Below are positions 1-8,010 of a DNA stretch of 64,000 bases, in pieces. The DNA is from JAWKZG01 sp041396125 (GTDB taxonomy: Bacteria > Pseudomonadota > Gammaproteobacteria > Competibacterales > Competibacteraceae). The DNA is taken from positions 248,001 through 312,000 of the forward strand of contig JAWKZG010000005.1 of the NCBI GenBank assembly GCA_041396125.1, written 5' to 3'. The notes under the pieces are model-generated. The model was not told the origin of the DNA, did no database searches, and saw only the letters and a list, made by a program, of their open reading frames with translations. Within the stretch, counting starts at the first letter, position 1; each line of letters starts with the position of its first letter. Position numbers and translations under genes: made by a program.

Positions 1-93
1 ATAAACACTGTAAGCTGGCCGTCAAGCTCTATTTCAAACTATTTTCACGGAGCTTGCTTCAAGCTTGCCAGATAGCTGTGATAAGGTTCTGCA

Positions 94-969
94 ATGCATG
101 ATAATAATCCCTATTTACTAAATAAAACCCACGCTCGCCGTGCCTTCGAACGTGCGGCTGCCAGCTATGCCCAAACCAGTATTGTGCAACGGGAAATCAG
201 CCACCGGCTGTTGGAACGACTTGATTTAATCCGTTTGCAACCGGCGACATTACTGGAATTAGGCTCAGCGACCGGCGACACAACATCGGGTTTATTCAAA
301 AAATACCCGAAAGCTCATCTTGTCGCGCTGGATTCTTCTCCCGCGATGCTGGCCCACACGCGAACCCGCAAACCCTGGCTGCGCAAACTTTCTCCGGTTT
401 GCGCTGACGCTGAACAATTACCTCTGGCAGATGCCAGCTGCGATATGATCATTTCAAATCTCACCTTGCACTGGTGTAATGATCTGCAGCAGGTATTTGC
501 CGAATGTTGGCGTGTGCTCAGGCCGCAAGGACTGTTACTGTTCAGCAGTTATGGCCCGGACACCTTGCTTGAACTGCGGCAGAGTTGGGCTGCTGTGGAT
601 GATCAGATTCATGTGCACGCGTTTATGGACATGCATGATATTGGCGATGCACTGATCCGGACACAATTCGCTGATCCGGTCATGGATGCCGAACGCCTGA
701 CAGTAACCTATCCTGATCCCCGTACTTTATTGCAAGATTTAAGACGCCTGGGAGCGGTTAATGCCAGCGTGGGGCGCTTACGCGGTCTGACCGGAAAACA
801 TAAATTCCAGGCCATGCTGAATACTTATGAACATTACCGCCAGGAGGGCCTTATCCCGGCTACGCTTGAAGTCGTGTACGGGCATGCCTGGAAACCCGAA
901 GCTATCCGGGCCAGACGGCTGGATGATGGCACAGCAGTCTTCCCTGTCGCTCAGCTAACGCGCCGCTAA
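94..969 (+). CDS. bioC: Malonyl-ACP O-methyltransferase BioC
   Basis: SAM-dependent methyltransferase of about 291 residues. By homology it methylates the free carboxyl of malonyl-ACP so that fatty-acid synthesis can build the pimeloyl chain of biotin. The class I SAM motif is visible as ELGSATGDT (about residues 55-63), followed by the acidic LDSSP strand and the NLTLHWCND segment typical of BioC. The N-terminal arrangement (KTHARRAFERAAASYAQ) is the usual BioC opening. The ATG at 94 has an AAGG about 8 bases upstream. No other biotin gene is in the window, so the assignment rests on sequence alone; the rest of a bio cluster may lie to the left. The 3' end overlaps the convergent cca gene by 15 bases. 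Start and family are fairly certain, the exact substrate slightly less so. Confidence 0.85.
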   Translation: MHDNNPYLLNKTHARRAFERAAASYAQTSIVQREISHRLLERLDLIRLQPATLLELGSATGDTTSGLFKKYPKAHLVALDSSPAMLAHTRTRKPWLRKLSPVCADAEQLPLADASCDMIISNLTLHWCNDLQQVFAECWRVLRPQGLLLFSSYGPDTLLELRQSWAAVDDQIHVHAFMDMHDIGDALIRTQFADPVMDAERLTVTYPDPRTLLQDLRRLGAVNASVGRLRGLTGKHKFQAMLNTYEHYRQEGLIPATLEVVYGHAWKPEAIRARRLDDGTAVFPVAQLTRR

Positions 970-2178
970 GGCCTTTGCAATGGCCTGAGCACGCGCCTGA
1001 CGCACCGCTTCGGCCATCGCCGGCCCGGTCAGCTCCTTAGCGGTCAGTGCACGCATATCAATGCTTTGGGCAGCCTGTAAAACCCGCCGCAAATGGGCCG
1101 ACTGGGGATAATCCCGCTGTTCCAGATACAGGCGGCCACGCGCATCTGCTTCGCATGCCAGCAGAAATTGCTCAAACCGCTGTGGCCGGCGAAACGCATC
1201 CAGCCGCTCCAGCAGCTTTACCAGAGTACCAGGACGCAACTCCAGAGCACGGTGACAATGAGTATGAAACTCAGTGGTCAGCATGGCCAATTCGCGGTAT
1301 TCCCTGGGCACTCGCAGGCGTTGGCAAACCTGCCGAACCAGCGCCACGCCCCGCGCTTCATGCTCATGGTGTTTGGGCCATAGCTCGGGATCGGTCAAGC
1401 CTTTGCCCAGATCGTGCAATAACACCGCGAACCGCACCAGGGCATCGTCCGTCAGCAGGCAGGCCTGATCCAAAGCCATCAGTACATGAATACCCGTATC
1501 GATTTCAGGATGATGCTGCTCAGGCTGCGGCACCCCGAACAGGGTATCCAGTTCAGGCAGGATACGCGCCAGCGCGCCGCACTCTCGCAATACTTCAATG
1601 TAACGGCGCGGGCTGGCTTCAGCCAATGCCTTGACAGTTTCGGCCCAAACGCGTTCAGGCACCAGCGCATCGACCTCACCGCGCTGGACAACCTGTCGCA
1701 ACAAGACCATGGTCTCGGCAGCTATGGTGAATCCCAGATGCGCATAACGAGCAGCAAAACGGGCCAGCCGCAATACTCTCACCGGATCTTCGGCAAAAGC
1801 CGGCGAAACATGCCGCAGGCAACGTGCGTGCAGATCTTCAGCACCACCGTAAGGGTCAATCAGCACGCCTGTCGCAGTGCGCGCCATCGCATTGATAGTC
1901 AGATCGCGTCGGCGGAGATCATCTTCCAGTGTTACATCAGGGGCCGCATAAACCGCAAAACCATGATAACCAGGGGCGGTCTTGCGCTCAGTGCGCGCCA
2001 AGGCATACTCTTCGTGGGTATCCGGATGCAGAAACACGGGAAAATCCTTACCCACTGGCTTAAACCCTTGCGCCAGCATCTGTTCCGGTGTAGCCCCCAC
2101 GACTACCCAGTCTTTATCCTTGACCGGCAATCCGAGCAGTTCATCACGCACTGCACCACCGACTATATAACATTGCAT
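955..2178 (-). CDS. cca: CCA tRNA nucleotidyltransferase with HD domain
   Basis: Adds or repairs the 3'-terminal CCA of tRNAs using CTP and ATP. The N-terminus MQCYIVGGAVRDELLG is the class II nucleotidyltransferase GGxVRD motif, followed by DKDWVVVG (catalytic acidic pair), the RRDLTINAMA motif and the EDPVRVLRLARFAARY helix. The C-terminal half has an HD phosphohydrolase motif (LLHDLGKG followed by HHEHE), as in the longer bacterial enzymes with added phosphatase or phosphodiesterase activity. I chose the ATG at 2178 because GGAVRD should sit about ten residues from the start; the upstream TTG at 2199 only adds seven residues. Length about 407 residues, as expected for this subgroup. Convergent with bioC. 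Confidence 0.93.
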   Translation of the reverse strand: MQCYIVGGAVRDELLGLPVKDKDWVVVGATPEQMLAQGFKPVGKDFPVFLHPDTHEEYALARTERKTAPGYHGFAVYAAPDVTLEDDLRRRDLTINAMARTATGVLIDPYGGAEDLHARCLRHVSPAFAEDPVRVLRLARFAARYAHLGFTIAAETMVLLRQVVQRGEVDALVPERVWAETVKALAEASPRRYIEVLRECGALARILPELDTLFGVPQPEQHHPEIDTGIHVLMALDQACLLTDDALVRFAVLLHDLGKGLTDPELWPKHHEHEARGVALVRQVCQRLRVPREYRELAMLTTEFHTHCHRALELRPGTLVKLLERLDAFRRPQRFEQFLLACEADARGRLYLEQRDYPQSAHLRRVLQAAQSIDMRALTAKELTGPAMAEAVRQARAQAIAKALAAR

Positions 2179-2214
2179 CGATTTATCGCTGACCTTCAAT
2201 TACTCTGTCGTGTT

Positions 2215-3369
2215 ATGCAAGCCATTCATTACCGCTTACTGCTCCGCCTGGTTCTGCCCGGTCTGGTTCTGCTCGGCCTGCTGGCAGGCTGCACGCAGTT
2301 GCAGTATTACGACCAGTTATTGACCGGACAATACCGATTATTGCAACAACGCCGCCCGCTGGCCGAGGTCAGCGCAGACCCCGCTACCTCTGACGCCTTG
2401 CGCGAGCGTCTCGCCCTGGCCCGGCAATTACGCGACTTCGCCAGCCAGCAGTTGGGTTTGCCGGATAATAACAGCTACCGCAACTATGCGGATCTGGGGC
2501 GGCCTTACGCTGTTTACAATGTATTCGCCGCACCGGAATTAAGCCTGGAACCCTACCATTGGTGTTACCCGATTATTGGCTGCGCAAGCTATCGAGGGTA
2601 TTTTGACCGTGCACTGGCCGAACAGGAAGCACAGCGCCTGCGCCAGACCGGCTACGATGTCTATATCGCGAATATTCCGGCGTACTCCACCCTGGGCTGG
2701 TTCGACGATCCATTGCTGAACACTTTTATTAACTGGCCGGTTGGACTGATGGCTGAGTTGATCTTTCACGAACTGGCCCATCAGCGCCTGTATATCGATA
2801 ACGATACCGCATTTAATGAAGCTTTTGCGACCGCTGTCGGGCAGCTCGGCGCACAACGCTGGTTGGCCGGGTATGCACCAGCGGCGGCAGCTGAGTATCA
2901 AGCCCTGAAGCGCTATCAGAATGATTTTCTGGAATTGGTATTTGAGCTGCGCGAACAGTTGGCGGCACTGTATGCTTCCGCCCAGAATCCGGCGGCAAAG
3001 CGGCACGCCAAAGCACAGTTGTTTACAGCGGTACAGCGCCGGTATCAAGCTTTAAAAACCGAGCGCTGGAACGGGTTTGCCGGCTATGATCCCTGGTTCG
3101 CGCAGGATTTGAATAACGCCAAGCTGGCACCGATCGGCACCTATTATCAAGACGTGCCCGCTTTTCGCAATTTGTTTGCTGCCAGCGGTGAGGACTTCGA
3201 GCAGTTTTATCGGCAGGTTGAACAACTCAGCATGCTGCCCCCGCCAGAACGGAAGCAGCGCTTGTATGCACTCAGCGGCGGCTGTCGCGGCGCAATTCGT
3301 TGTAGCGTAAACGACTCAGCTCGCCGCCAAAGTATTTCGGCATTACCGACTCCACCGAGCGCGGAGTGA
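2215..3369 (+). CDS. Predicted lipoprotein aminopeptidase (DUF2265)
   Basis: Predicted zinc aminopeptidase of the DUF2265 family, about 384 residues. The first 25 residues are a lipoprotein signal ending in the lipobox LLAGC, so it should be anchored in the envelope. A gluzincin-type HEXXH motif is present (ELIFHELAHQRLYI), with a downstream NEAFATAVG helix that could supply the third zinc ligand. I start at the ATG at 2215; the same frame stays open far upstream across the antisense strand of cca, which is a shadow. The start is divergent from cca (2178) with only 36 bases between them. The 3' end overlaps the convergent dehydrogenase gene by 98 bases, so the last ~30 residues lie over another gene and a frameshift near the stop is possible. 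The physiological substrate is unknown. Confidence 0.8.
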   Translation: MQAIHYRLLLRLVLPGLVLLGLLAGCTQLQYYDQLLTGQYRLLQQRRPLAEVSADPATSDALRERLALARQLRDFASQQLGLPDNNSYRNYADLGRPYAVYNVFAAPELSLEPYHWCYPIIGCASYRGYFDRALAEQEAQRLRQTGYDVYIANIPAYSTLGWFDDPLLNTFINWPVGLMAELIFHELAHQRLYIDNDTAFNEAFATAVGQLGAQRWLAGYAPAAAAEYQALKRYQNDFLELVFELREQLAALYASAQNPAAKRHAKAQLFTAVQRRYQALKTERWNGFAGYDPWFAQDLNNAKLAPIGTYYQDVPAFRNLFAASGEDFEQFYRQVEQLSMLPPPERKQRLYALSGGCRGAIRCSVNDSARRQSISALPTPPSAE

Positions 3370-4237
3370 TTCCCAGCGCTGCCAGTCCATCAGACTGACC
3401 CACGCTGTCGACCTGCATCGACTGATAATTATCGAGCGAAAGCGGCGGGCCGCCTGGCAGCCAGCGCAAAGTACTCCCCATGATCTTGGCTTCCAGCCGC
3501 GATAATTTATCGGATAAACCCCATACCAGGCGGCGCCGACCAATCATCTGGGCAGTATATTGCACCAGCTCCCGCAGGGTATAAACCTTGGGACCATAAA
3601 GCTCGTAGCGCTGCCCGACGGTTTCCGGCCGCTCCAGCGCAGCAACAAAAGCCTTTACTACATCATCCAGGTATACCGGCGCAAAACGGGCTTCAGGACA
3701 AGCCAGCGGTAAAACAGGGGCGACCTTCAGCAAGGTCGCGAACCGGTTAAAAAACTGATCATCCGGGCCGAAGATCACCGATGGCCGAAAACTGCTTACC
3801 AGCAAACCCTGCGCTGCGCCGGCATGGGCGGCGTCCTCTCCCGCACCTTTCGTACGCAGATAGATGCTCGGGCCGTTTTCGGCATCGGCGTTCAGCGCGC
3901 TCATATGCAAGTAGCGCTGGACACCCACAGCCTGACAAGCTTCAACTATTGCCGCCGGCAACTCGGCATGCAGTTTCTGAAACGCTGCTTCCGTGCCGTT
4001 CAGAATACCGATCAAATTAATCACCGCATCGCAGCCGGCCAGTTGCGACTGCAAAGACTGCGGGGATAAACCATCCAGCTGGCGCAGCTCAACCTGCGGC
4101 ATCACTAATAAATTCCGGTGCCGTTCACGACGACGCGTTGGCACCCGTACTGAATATCCCAAATTAACCAGGCGCGCAACCAGATGCGCACCAACAAAAC
4201 CTGTTCCGCCTAATACGCAAATTTTTTCAATTTTCAT
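3272..4237 (-). CDS. Complex I NDUFA9-like NAD(P)-binding protein
   Basis: Atypical short-chain dehydrogenase of the NDUFA9-like/NmrA group, about 321 residues. The Rossmann motif is at the N-terminus (CVLGGTGFVGAHL), followed by CDAVINLIGIL and the SALNAD...YLRTKGAGE segment where classical SDRs carry Tyr-x-x-x-Lys. FRPSVIFGPDDQFFNRF is a signature of the NDUFA9/ubiquinone-associated subgroup. Bacterial members are annotated as complex I NDUFA9 subunit family proteins, but their role in bacteria is not settled; they may be stand-alone sugar-nucleotide or quinone-related oxidoreductases. I chose the ATG at 4237 (MKIEKIC) because the Rossmann strand begins there. It overlaps the end of the aminopeptidase gene on the other strand. 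Confidence 0.82.
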   Translation of the reverse strand: MKIEKICVLGGTGFVGAHLVARLVNLGYSVRVPTRRRERHRNLLVMPQVELRQLDGLSPQSLQSQLAGCDAVINLIGILNGTEAAFQKLHAELPAAIVEACQAVGVQRYLHMSALNADAENGPSIYLRTKGAGEDAAHAGAAQGLLVSSFRPSVIFGPDDQFFNRFATLLKVAPVLPLACPEARFAPVYLDDVVKAFVAALERPETVGQRYELYGPKVYTLRELVQYTAQMIGRRRLVWGLSDKLSRLEAKIMGSTLRWLPGGPPLSLDNYQSMQVDSVGQSDGLAALGITPRSVESVMPKYFGGELSRLRYNELRRDSRR

Positions 4238-4363
4238 AATGTTCCGTAAAGCTGTCCGCATGTCGCCAGCACTTTATATTTGGGGCGTATTATACCGTTT
4301 CGCGCTCGCGACACACGATAAGTAAATGGCGTAAACTAATGCAATCAACTTTGGAGTCAAGTC

Positions 4364-4831
4364 ATGAGTGATATTGCAGAGCTGCGGCGAATCCTGAAGG
4401 AAAATCACACTATTGCAGTGGTCGGGTTATCAGCGAACTGGCACCGGCCCAGTTTTTTCGCCGCCAAGTATCTACAACAGCACAGCTACCGGATCATTCC
4501 AGTCAATCCGACATATACTGAGATCCTCGGTGAGAAATGCTACCCGGATCTGGCGTCCGTGCCGGAAAAAATCGATGTCGTCGACTGCTTTCGCAAAACC
4601 GAGGATATTCCGCCACTGGCAGAACAAGCGATTGAAATCGGCGCCAAAGTATTGTGGCTGCAGTTAGGCGTTATTCATGAGGAGGCTGCCCGGCGGGCAC
4701 TGGACGCGGGCATGGATGTCGTGATGGATCGCTGCATGAAGATCGAGCACGGTCGCCTGTTCGGCGGCTTGAACTGGTGCGGCGTAAACACCAAAGTGAT
4801 CTCCGCCCAACGCCCGCGCTGGGTGGCGTAG
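4364..4831 (+). CDS. CoA-binding domain protein (YccU-like)
   Basis: Small Rossmann-fold CoA-binding protein of 155 residues, similar to YccU and to the N-terminal domain of succinyl-CoA synthetase alpha. The nucleotide/CoA-binding strand-turn is AVVGLSANWHRPSFF, followed by IIPVNPTY and the VWLQLGVxxE-like segment (LWLQLGVIHEEAA). A conserved MDRCMKIEH stretch lies near the C-terminus. Its role is unknown; members are thought to bind CoA or acyl-CoA. Start ATG with GGAG at 7-10 bases upstream. It faces the DapA-like gene, with a strong convergent hairpin between them. Confidence 0.88.
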   Translation: MSDIAELRRILKENHTIAVVGLSANWHRPSFFAAKYLQQHSYRIIPVNPTYTEILGEKCYPDLASVPEKIDVVDCFRKTEDIPPLAEQAIEIGAKVLWLQLGVIHEEAARRALDAGMDVVMDRCMKIEHGRLFGGLNWCGVNTKVISAQRPRWVA

Positions 4832-4837
4832 CCCGAT

Positions 4838-4902
4838 CAGATTGGCCCACGCTCGCTATCGGGGCGGCTGCAGAAATTACTGCGCAGCCGCCTGCCAATC
4901 TG
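4838..4902. terminator. Convergent double-stem hairpin
   Basis: An outer 9-bp arm CAGATTGGC/GCCAATCTG (4838-4846 with 4894-4902) encloses an inner perfect 9-bp stem GGCGGCTGC/GCAGCCGCC (4863-4871 with 4884-4892). It lies between the stops of two convergent genes. There is no long T tract on either side, so it may act as an RNA-end stabiliser or a weak bidirectional terminator. Confidence 0.55.
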
Positions 4903-4920
4903 AATCTCTGCTAAAACGGA

Positions 4921-5910
4921 TTAAGCAATAGCGGCTGAAGCGCAATAGCCTGTATCGATAGCAAACCCCGTCTGCTCCAGCTGTTCAGCCACCCCGGTCA
5001 GAAACTCAAGCGGTAAACGCTCGCCATTCACCAGCACCGGTAAAGGGGCAGCGTGCCATGCTTTACCGTAGGCAAATACATGGTCGACCGCCCGATTGAC
5101 GTTGGCAAACGGATTCGCGATCTGACAGTCAGCGGCATGCGCAAACAGCGCCTGTACCAACTGCGTCAATTGGCTGCTTTGGGCGGCAGCTTGCGCACTG
5201 GCCCCCGCCGCAACATCGTTAATAATCGCGCGCAATTGCGGCGCAAAACCATTAGCAGTGCTTAACAAAAAGCCATCATATAAACCCAGCGGTTTTAAAT
5301 GCTGCTGGTAATCGCCTTCCGCACCGCGCAGCCAGCGTACTGCCCCCGCTTGATGTAACGCACGGACGACCTGATCGGTGCCACTGGTATCTTTGAACAA
5401 GACAATACGCGGATGTGCCTGCGCCAGCCGGGCAAATGTCTCGGGAGCAATCTCGCAACCCGTAATCTGCGGTAATTGATAGACAGCAATAGGGGAGCTT
5501 GTCGCGGCCAATATTGCTTCAATGTGCTCGGCAATAGCGTCCTGACTGGCCTGGGCATCAACCGGAGCGCAAATTGTCAAACCGGCAAAACCCGCTACCA
5601 GTGGACGTTCGGCAATGCAGGCTTCGAGGTGTCTGGCACGCGCAATGACCGCATCTGTGGTAGCCGCAAACGCGCCAATCAGAACCTGATGCTGCGGGCT
5701 GACTGTTGCAGGATCGCGCAAAACGTCCAGCCAGTCGGTCAGAACCGCATCGGACATTTCCCAGCCATCGCCGGTTGTACCAGCGACCAGATATTGCCTG
5801 ACACTTGGCGTCAAGTGACGCAGATGGCTGGCAGTACGCACGGCATCCAGCCCTGCATCATCATCATAATGTGTGAGTACCGGCACCCAAAGAGGATCAA
5901 AAACCTGCAT
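4921..5910 (-). CDS. DapA/NanA-superfamily aldolase
   Basis: Class I Schiff-base aldolase of the dihydrodipicolinate synthase/N-acetylneuraminate lyase superfamily, about 329 residues. The Schiff-base lysine is in IVLFKDTSG (about residue 174), and the substrate-loop segment AGTTGDGWEMS replaces the usual GTTGE. A Tyr is present in IAVYQLP. It is unlikely to be the housekeeping DapA because the carboxylate-binding motif differs and the gene is divergent from its own LysR-type regulator, which suggests a catabolic lyase for a 2-keto-sugar acid or related compound. No sugar transporter adjoins it, so the substrate cannot be named. The intergenic region (5911-6021) carries a candidate LysR box. 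Confidence 0.8.
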   Translation of the reverse strand: MQVFDPLWVPVLTHYDDDAGLDAVRTASHLRHLTPSVRQYLVAGTTGDGWEMSDAVLTDWLDVLRDPATVSPQHQVLIGAFAATTDAVIARARHLEACIAERPLVAGFAGLTICAPVDAQASQDAIAEHIEAILAATSSPIAVYQLPQITGCEIAPETFARLAQAHPRIVLFKDTSGTDQVVRALHQAGAVRWLRGAEGDYQQHLKPLGLYDGFLLSTANGFAPQLRAIINDVAAGASAQAAAQSSQLTQLVQALFAHAADCQIANPFANVNRAVDHVFAYGKAWHAAPLPVLVNGERLPLEFLTGVAEQLEQTGFAIDTGYCASAAIA

Positions 5911-5952
5911 GACAGTTCCTATATCGTGTGTTGCTGTAGTACAGGCAGTTTA

Positions 5953-5967
5953 GATAGCATCACTATC
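5953..5967. promoter_or_regulatory. Candidate LysR-type operator
   Basis: Inverted repeat GATAG-CATCA-CTATC in the divergent promoter region between the DapA-like gene and its LysR regulator. It fits the T-N11-A dyad form of LysR operators. Assigned by position and symmetry only. Confidence 0.45.
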
Positions 5968-6021
5968 GCGATCAATAATCATATAATGAATAAACTGTTC
6001 TCTTATTTGCAATAATCTATC

Positions 6022-6927
6022 ATGGATAAATGGGCAGAAATGCACGCCTTTGTAGCGGTGGTAGAGCATAATGGATTTGCCGCAGCGGCCCGCGCACTGG
6101 ATCTGGTACCTTCCGCCGTCAGCCGCCTGATCACGCACCTTGAAGTTCGTTTAGGTGTACGCCTGCTGAACCGTACCACCCGCCGCTTAAGTCTGACCGA
6201 AGCCGGCGAACGCTTTTATATTCGCTGTAAAGCGATCCTGGATGAAATTGATGCATCAGAAGCCGATGTCATGGGCCTGCAACAAGTGCCTAAAGGACGC
6301 CTGCGCATCAGTTGCGTGGTCGCTATCGCGGAACGCTATATGGCGGGCATTATGGCGACCTTTATGCAACGTTATCCGGCCATCGAAATTGAAGTCCTGG
6401 AAACAGATCGCCCGGTTGATCTTATCGCTGATGTCGTTGATATTGCACTGGTTGCCGGCAAACTGGAAGATTCCAGCTATCGGGCACGCCAACTAACCAC
6501 CTTCCAGCGCATTATTGCGGCGGCACCGGCATATCTGGCAAAACACGGCACCCCGCAAACACCGGTTGATCTAAAACGACACAACTGTCTGGTGTTTTCT
6601 GCCGCGCCGCACCTGCAAAACTGGCCGTTCGTGAGTGCCAGTGGCGAGTGCAAAAGCTATCAGGTAACGGGTAACTTCAAGGCCAGTGGAGCTGAACTGA
6701 TACTGAGTGCCGCTCTGGCAGGGATCGGCATCTGCCGACTGGCGGACTTCATGCTGCAGCCCCATCTCGATAGCGGCAGGTTGGTTGCGCTATTACAAGA
6801 TGCCGCTCTGGCCGAGGCGGTGCCTTTGTCTATTGTTTTTGCACCCGGTCTGCATCTTTCGCCCAAAGTAAGAGTGTTTATAGACCACCTGGCCGAACAG
6901 TTTGCGACCGGTTTACATCTGGCTTAG
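6022..6927 (+). CDS. LysR family transcriptional regulator
   Basis: 301-residue LysR-type regulator. The N-terminal winged helix-turn-helix spans about residues 1-60 (GFAAAARALDLVPSAVSRLITHLE) and is followed by NRTTRRLSLTEAG, the usual linker-helix lead. The C-terminal part is a type 2 periplasmic-binding-like effector domain (CVVAIAERYMAGIMATF onward). LysR proteins usually control the divergently transcribed neighbour, here the DapA-like aldolase. The closest relatives by motif are the AaeR/CrgA-like group (NRTTRRLSLTEAG), so an aromatic or carboxylate inducer is possible but not shown. Start at the ATG at 6022, giving MDKWAEMHAFVAV. Confidence 0.92.
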   Translation: MDKWAEMHAFVAVVEHNGFAAAARALDLVPSAVSRLITHLEVRLGVRLLNRTTRRLSLTEAGERFYIRCKAILDEIDASEADVMGLQQVPKGRLRISCVVAIAERYMAGIMATFMQRYPAIEIEVLETDRPVDLIADVVDIALVAGKLEDSSYRARQLTTFQRIIAAAPAYLAKHGTPQTPVDLKRHNCLVFSAAPHLQNWPFVSASGECKSYQVTGNFKASGAELILSAALAGIGICRLADFMLQPHLDSGRLVALLQDAALAEAVPLSIVFAPGLHLSPKVRVFIDHLAEQFATGLHLA

Positions 6928-6970
6928 GCCAGTGCCTGCAAACTGTTAAAAACTTAAGTGCAGACCGCAT

Positions 6971-7585
6971 TCACTGTCGCGGCTCGCCTTTGGTCGGATC
7001 GTAATAATCAGCTTCGGAATACTCGGACTCAGGTGCCAGCTCAAAGGCCGTCAGATAGGTCTGCATATCACTTTGAGTCCACTCCAGCAAAGGAGCAACT
7101 TTCAGCAAACCGGCTTCGCTGCGACTGACAATTTTCAGGCCGGCCCGATACGCTGTTTGTTCCCGCCGCAGACCACTGAACCAGACATCCGGCTGCAGCG
7201 TTTCAAGCGCGCGCGCAAACGGTTCCAGTTTGACCCGGCGAGTAAACGCGGCATGCTCGGGATCGTCCAGTGGCGGCGGAAATTCAAGTGTCTCCTGGCG
7301 CGGCCGGAATACCTTTAAATTCAACTGCAAACGCTGCTGCAAGGCGTCAGCATGGCGCAGTGTGGCGCGGGTATTGTAGCCCGTGTCGATCCACACTACC
7401 GGGATATCCGGCGCTTCCTGCACCAGCAGGTGCAGTAATACCGCGGACTCAGGTCCGAACTTGGTGCTGACAAAAGGCCGCTGTCCCAAGCCCAGGCCAC
7501 GCCGGATCATGGCTCGCACGGAGTCAATCATGAATGCTCGGTTTAAATGGGTAATATCGTTCCTGAAAATATCGGTATTTAGCAT
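6971..7585 (-). CDS. cysH: PAPS/APS reductase CysH with out-of-frame C-terminus
   Basis: Phosphoadenylyl-sulfate reductase, which reduces activated sulfate to sulfite in cysteine synthesis. Conserved parts: TKFGPESAVLLHLL (PP-loop), VVWIDTGYNTRATLRHAD, and FSGLRREQTAYR, which places the family beyond doubt. The reading frame stops after KGEPRQ. Immediately downstream, in the next frame, the DNA encodes ECGLH then LSF and a stop (6946-6972), which is the family's catalytic C-terminal Cys motif. A missing CG pair in the CGCG stretch at about 6978-6982 would rejoin the frames as KGEPRDSECGLH. So either the active Cys is really lost or the sequence has a two-base error. Start ATG at 7585 with GAGAGC upstream. 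Convergent with lysR. Confidence 0.88.
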   Translation of the reverse strand: MLNTDIFRNDITHLNRAFMIDSVRAMIRRGLGLGQRPFVSTKFGPESAVLLHLLVQEAPDIPVVWIDTGYNTRATLRHADALQQRLQLNLKVFRPRQETLEFPPPLDDPEHAAFTRRVKLEPFARALETLQPDVWFSGLRREQTAYRAGLKIVSRSEAGLLKVAPLLEWTQSDMQTYLTAFELAPESEYSEADYYDPTKGEPRQ

Positions 7586-7618
7586 GGCTGTGCTCTCATA
7601 ATCACAAAGTGGCTGCAC

Positions 7619-7977
7619 AGTGCTACGTTAACCCAAGAGACGAACACATAAAAAAGAATAAAACCGTATTTTTATATAACTATTAGGAATAAAAACCTGT
7701 CCTGATAGTCACCCCATACATATTTAGTGAAACCTCCAGTGATGCTCACAGGCCACGCCACACGCCGTGCCGGAAGTCTTGGCTAAAAACAAGGAATTGA
7801 TTACGCTTTATGCATTCCATTGCAATCGCCATGTCAGTCCCGGCCCAGCGATTTACACCCGTAACGGCACAGACATGGTAGTAATCGTCCAGGCCTGTCA
7901 GCAGGGTAAAATGCCAAAGCCAATTTGCAAGATAAGAAGATTTTTTTGTAAGCCGGCACGTACTTGCCTTGCACCCC
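7619..7977. other. Gene-poor interval before the dioxygenase gene
   Basis: About 360 bases with no ORF I can support. The left part is AT-rich (7640-7700) and could hold the cysH promoter. Short ORFs on both strands here show no recognisable motif and are not called. The right edge runs into three 11-bp tandem repeats. Confidence 0.5.
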
Positions 7978-8010
7978 ACTATTCGACCACTATTCGACTA
8001 CTATTAGATC
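7978..8010 (+). repeat. Three 11-bp tandem repeats abutting a start codon
   Basis: Consecutive units ACTATTCGACC, ACTATTCGACT and ACTATTAGATC end exactly at base 8010, directly before the ATG at 8011. The period matches one helical turn. No Shine-Dalgarno sequence is visible in this stretch, so the repeat occupies the place of the ribosome-binding site. Confidence 0.7.

Noticed and set aside
1486..2214. Long open frame on the plus strand upstream of the aminopeptidase start
   Set aside because: It is antisense to cca, has no recognisable domain, and the lipoprotein signal starts at 2215.
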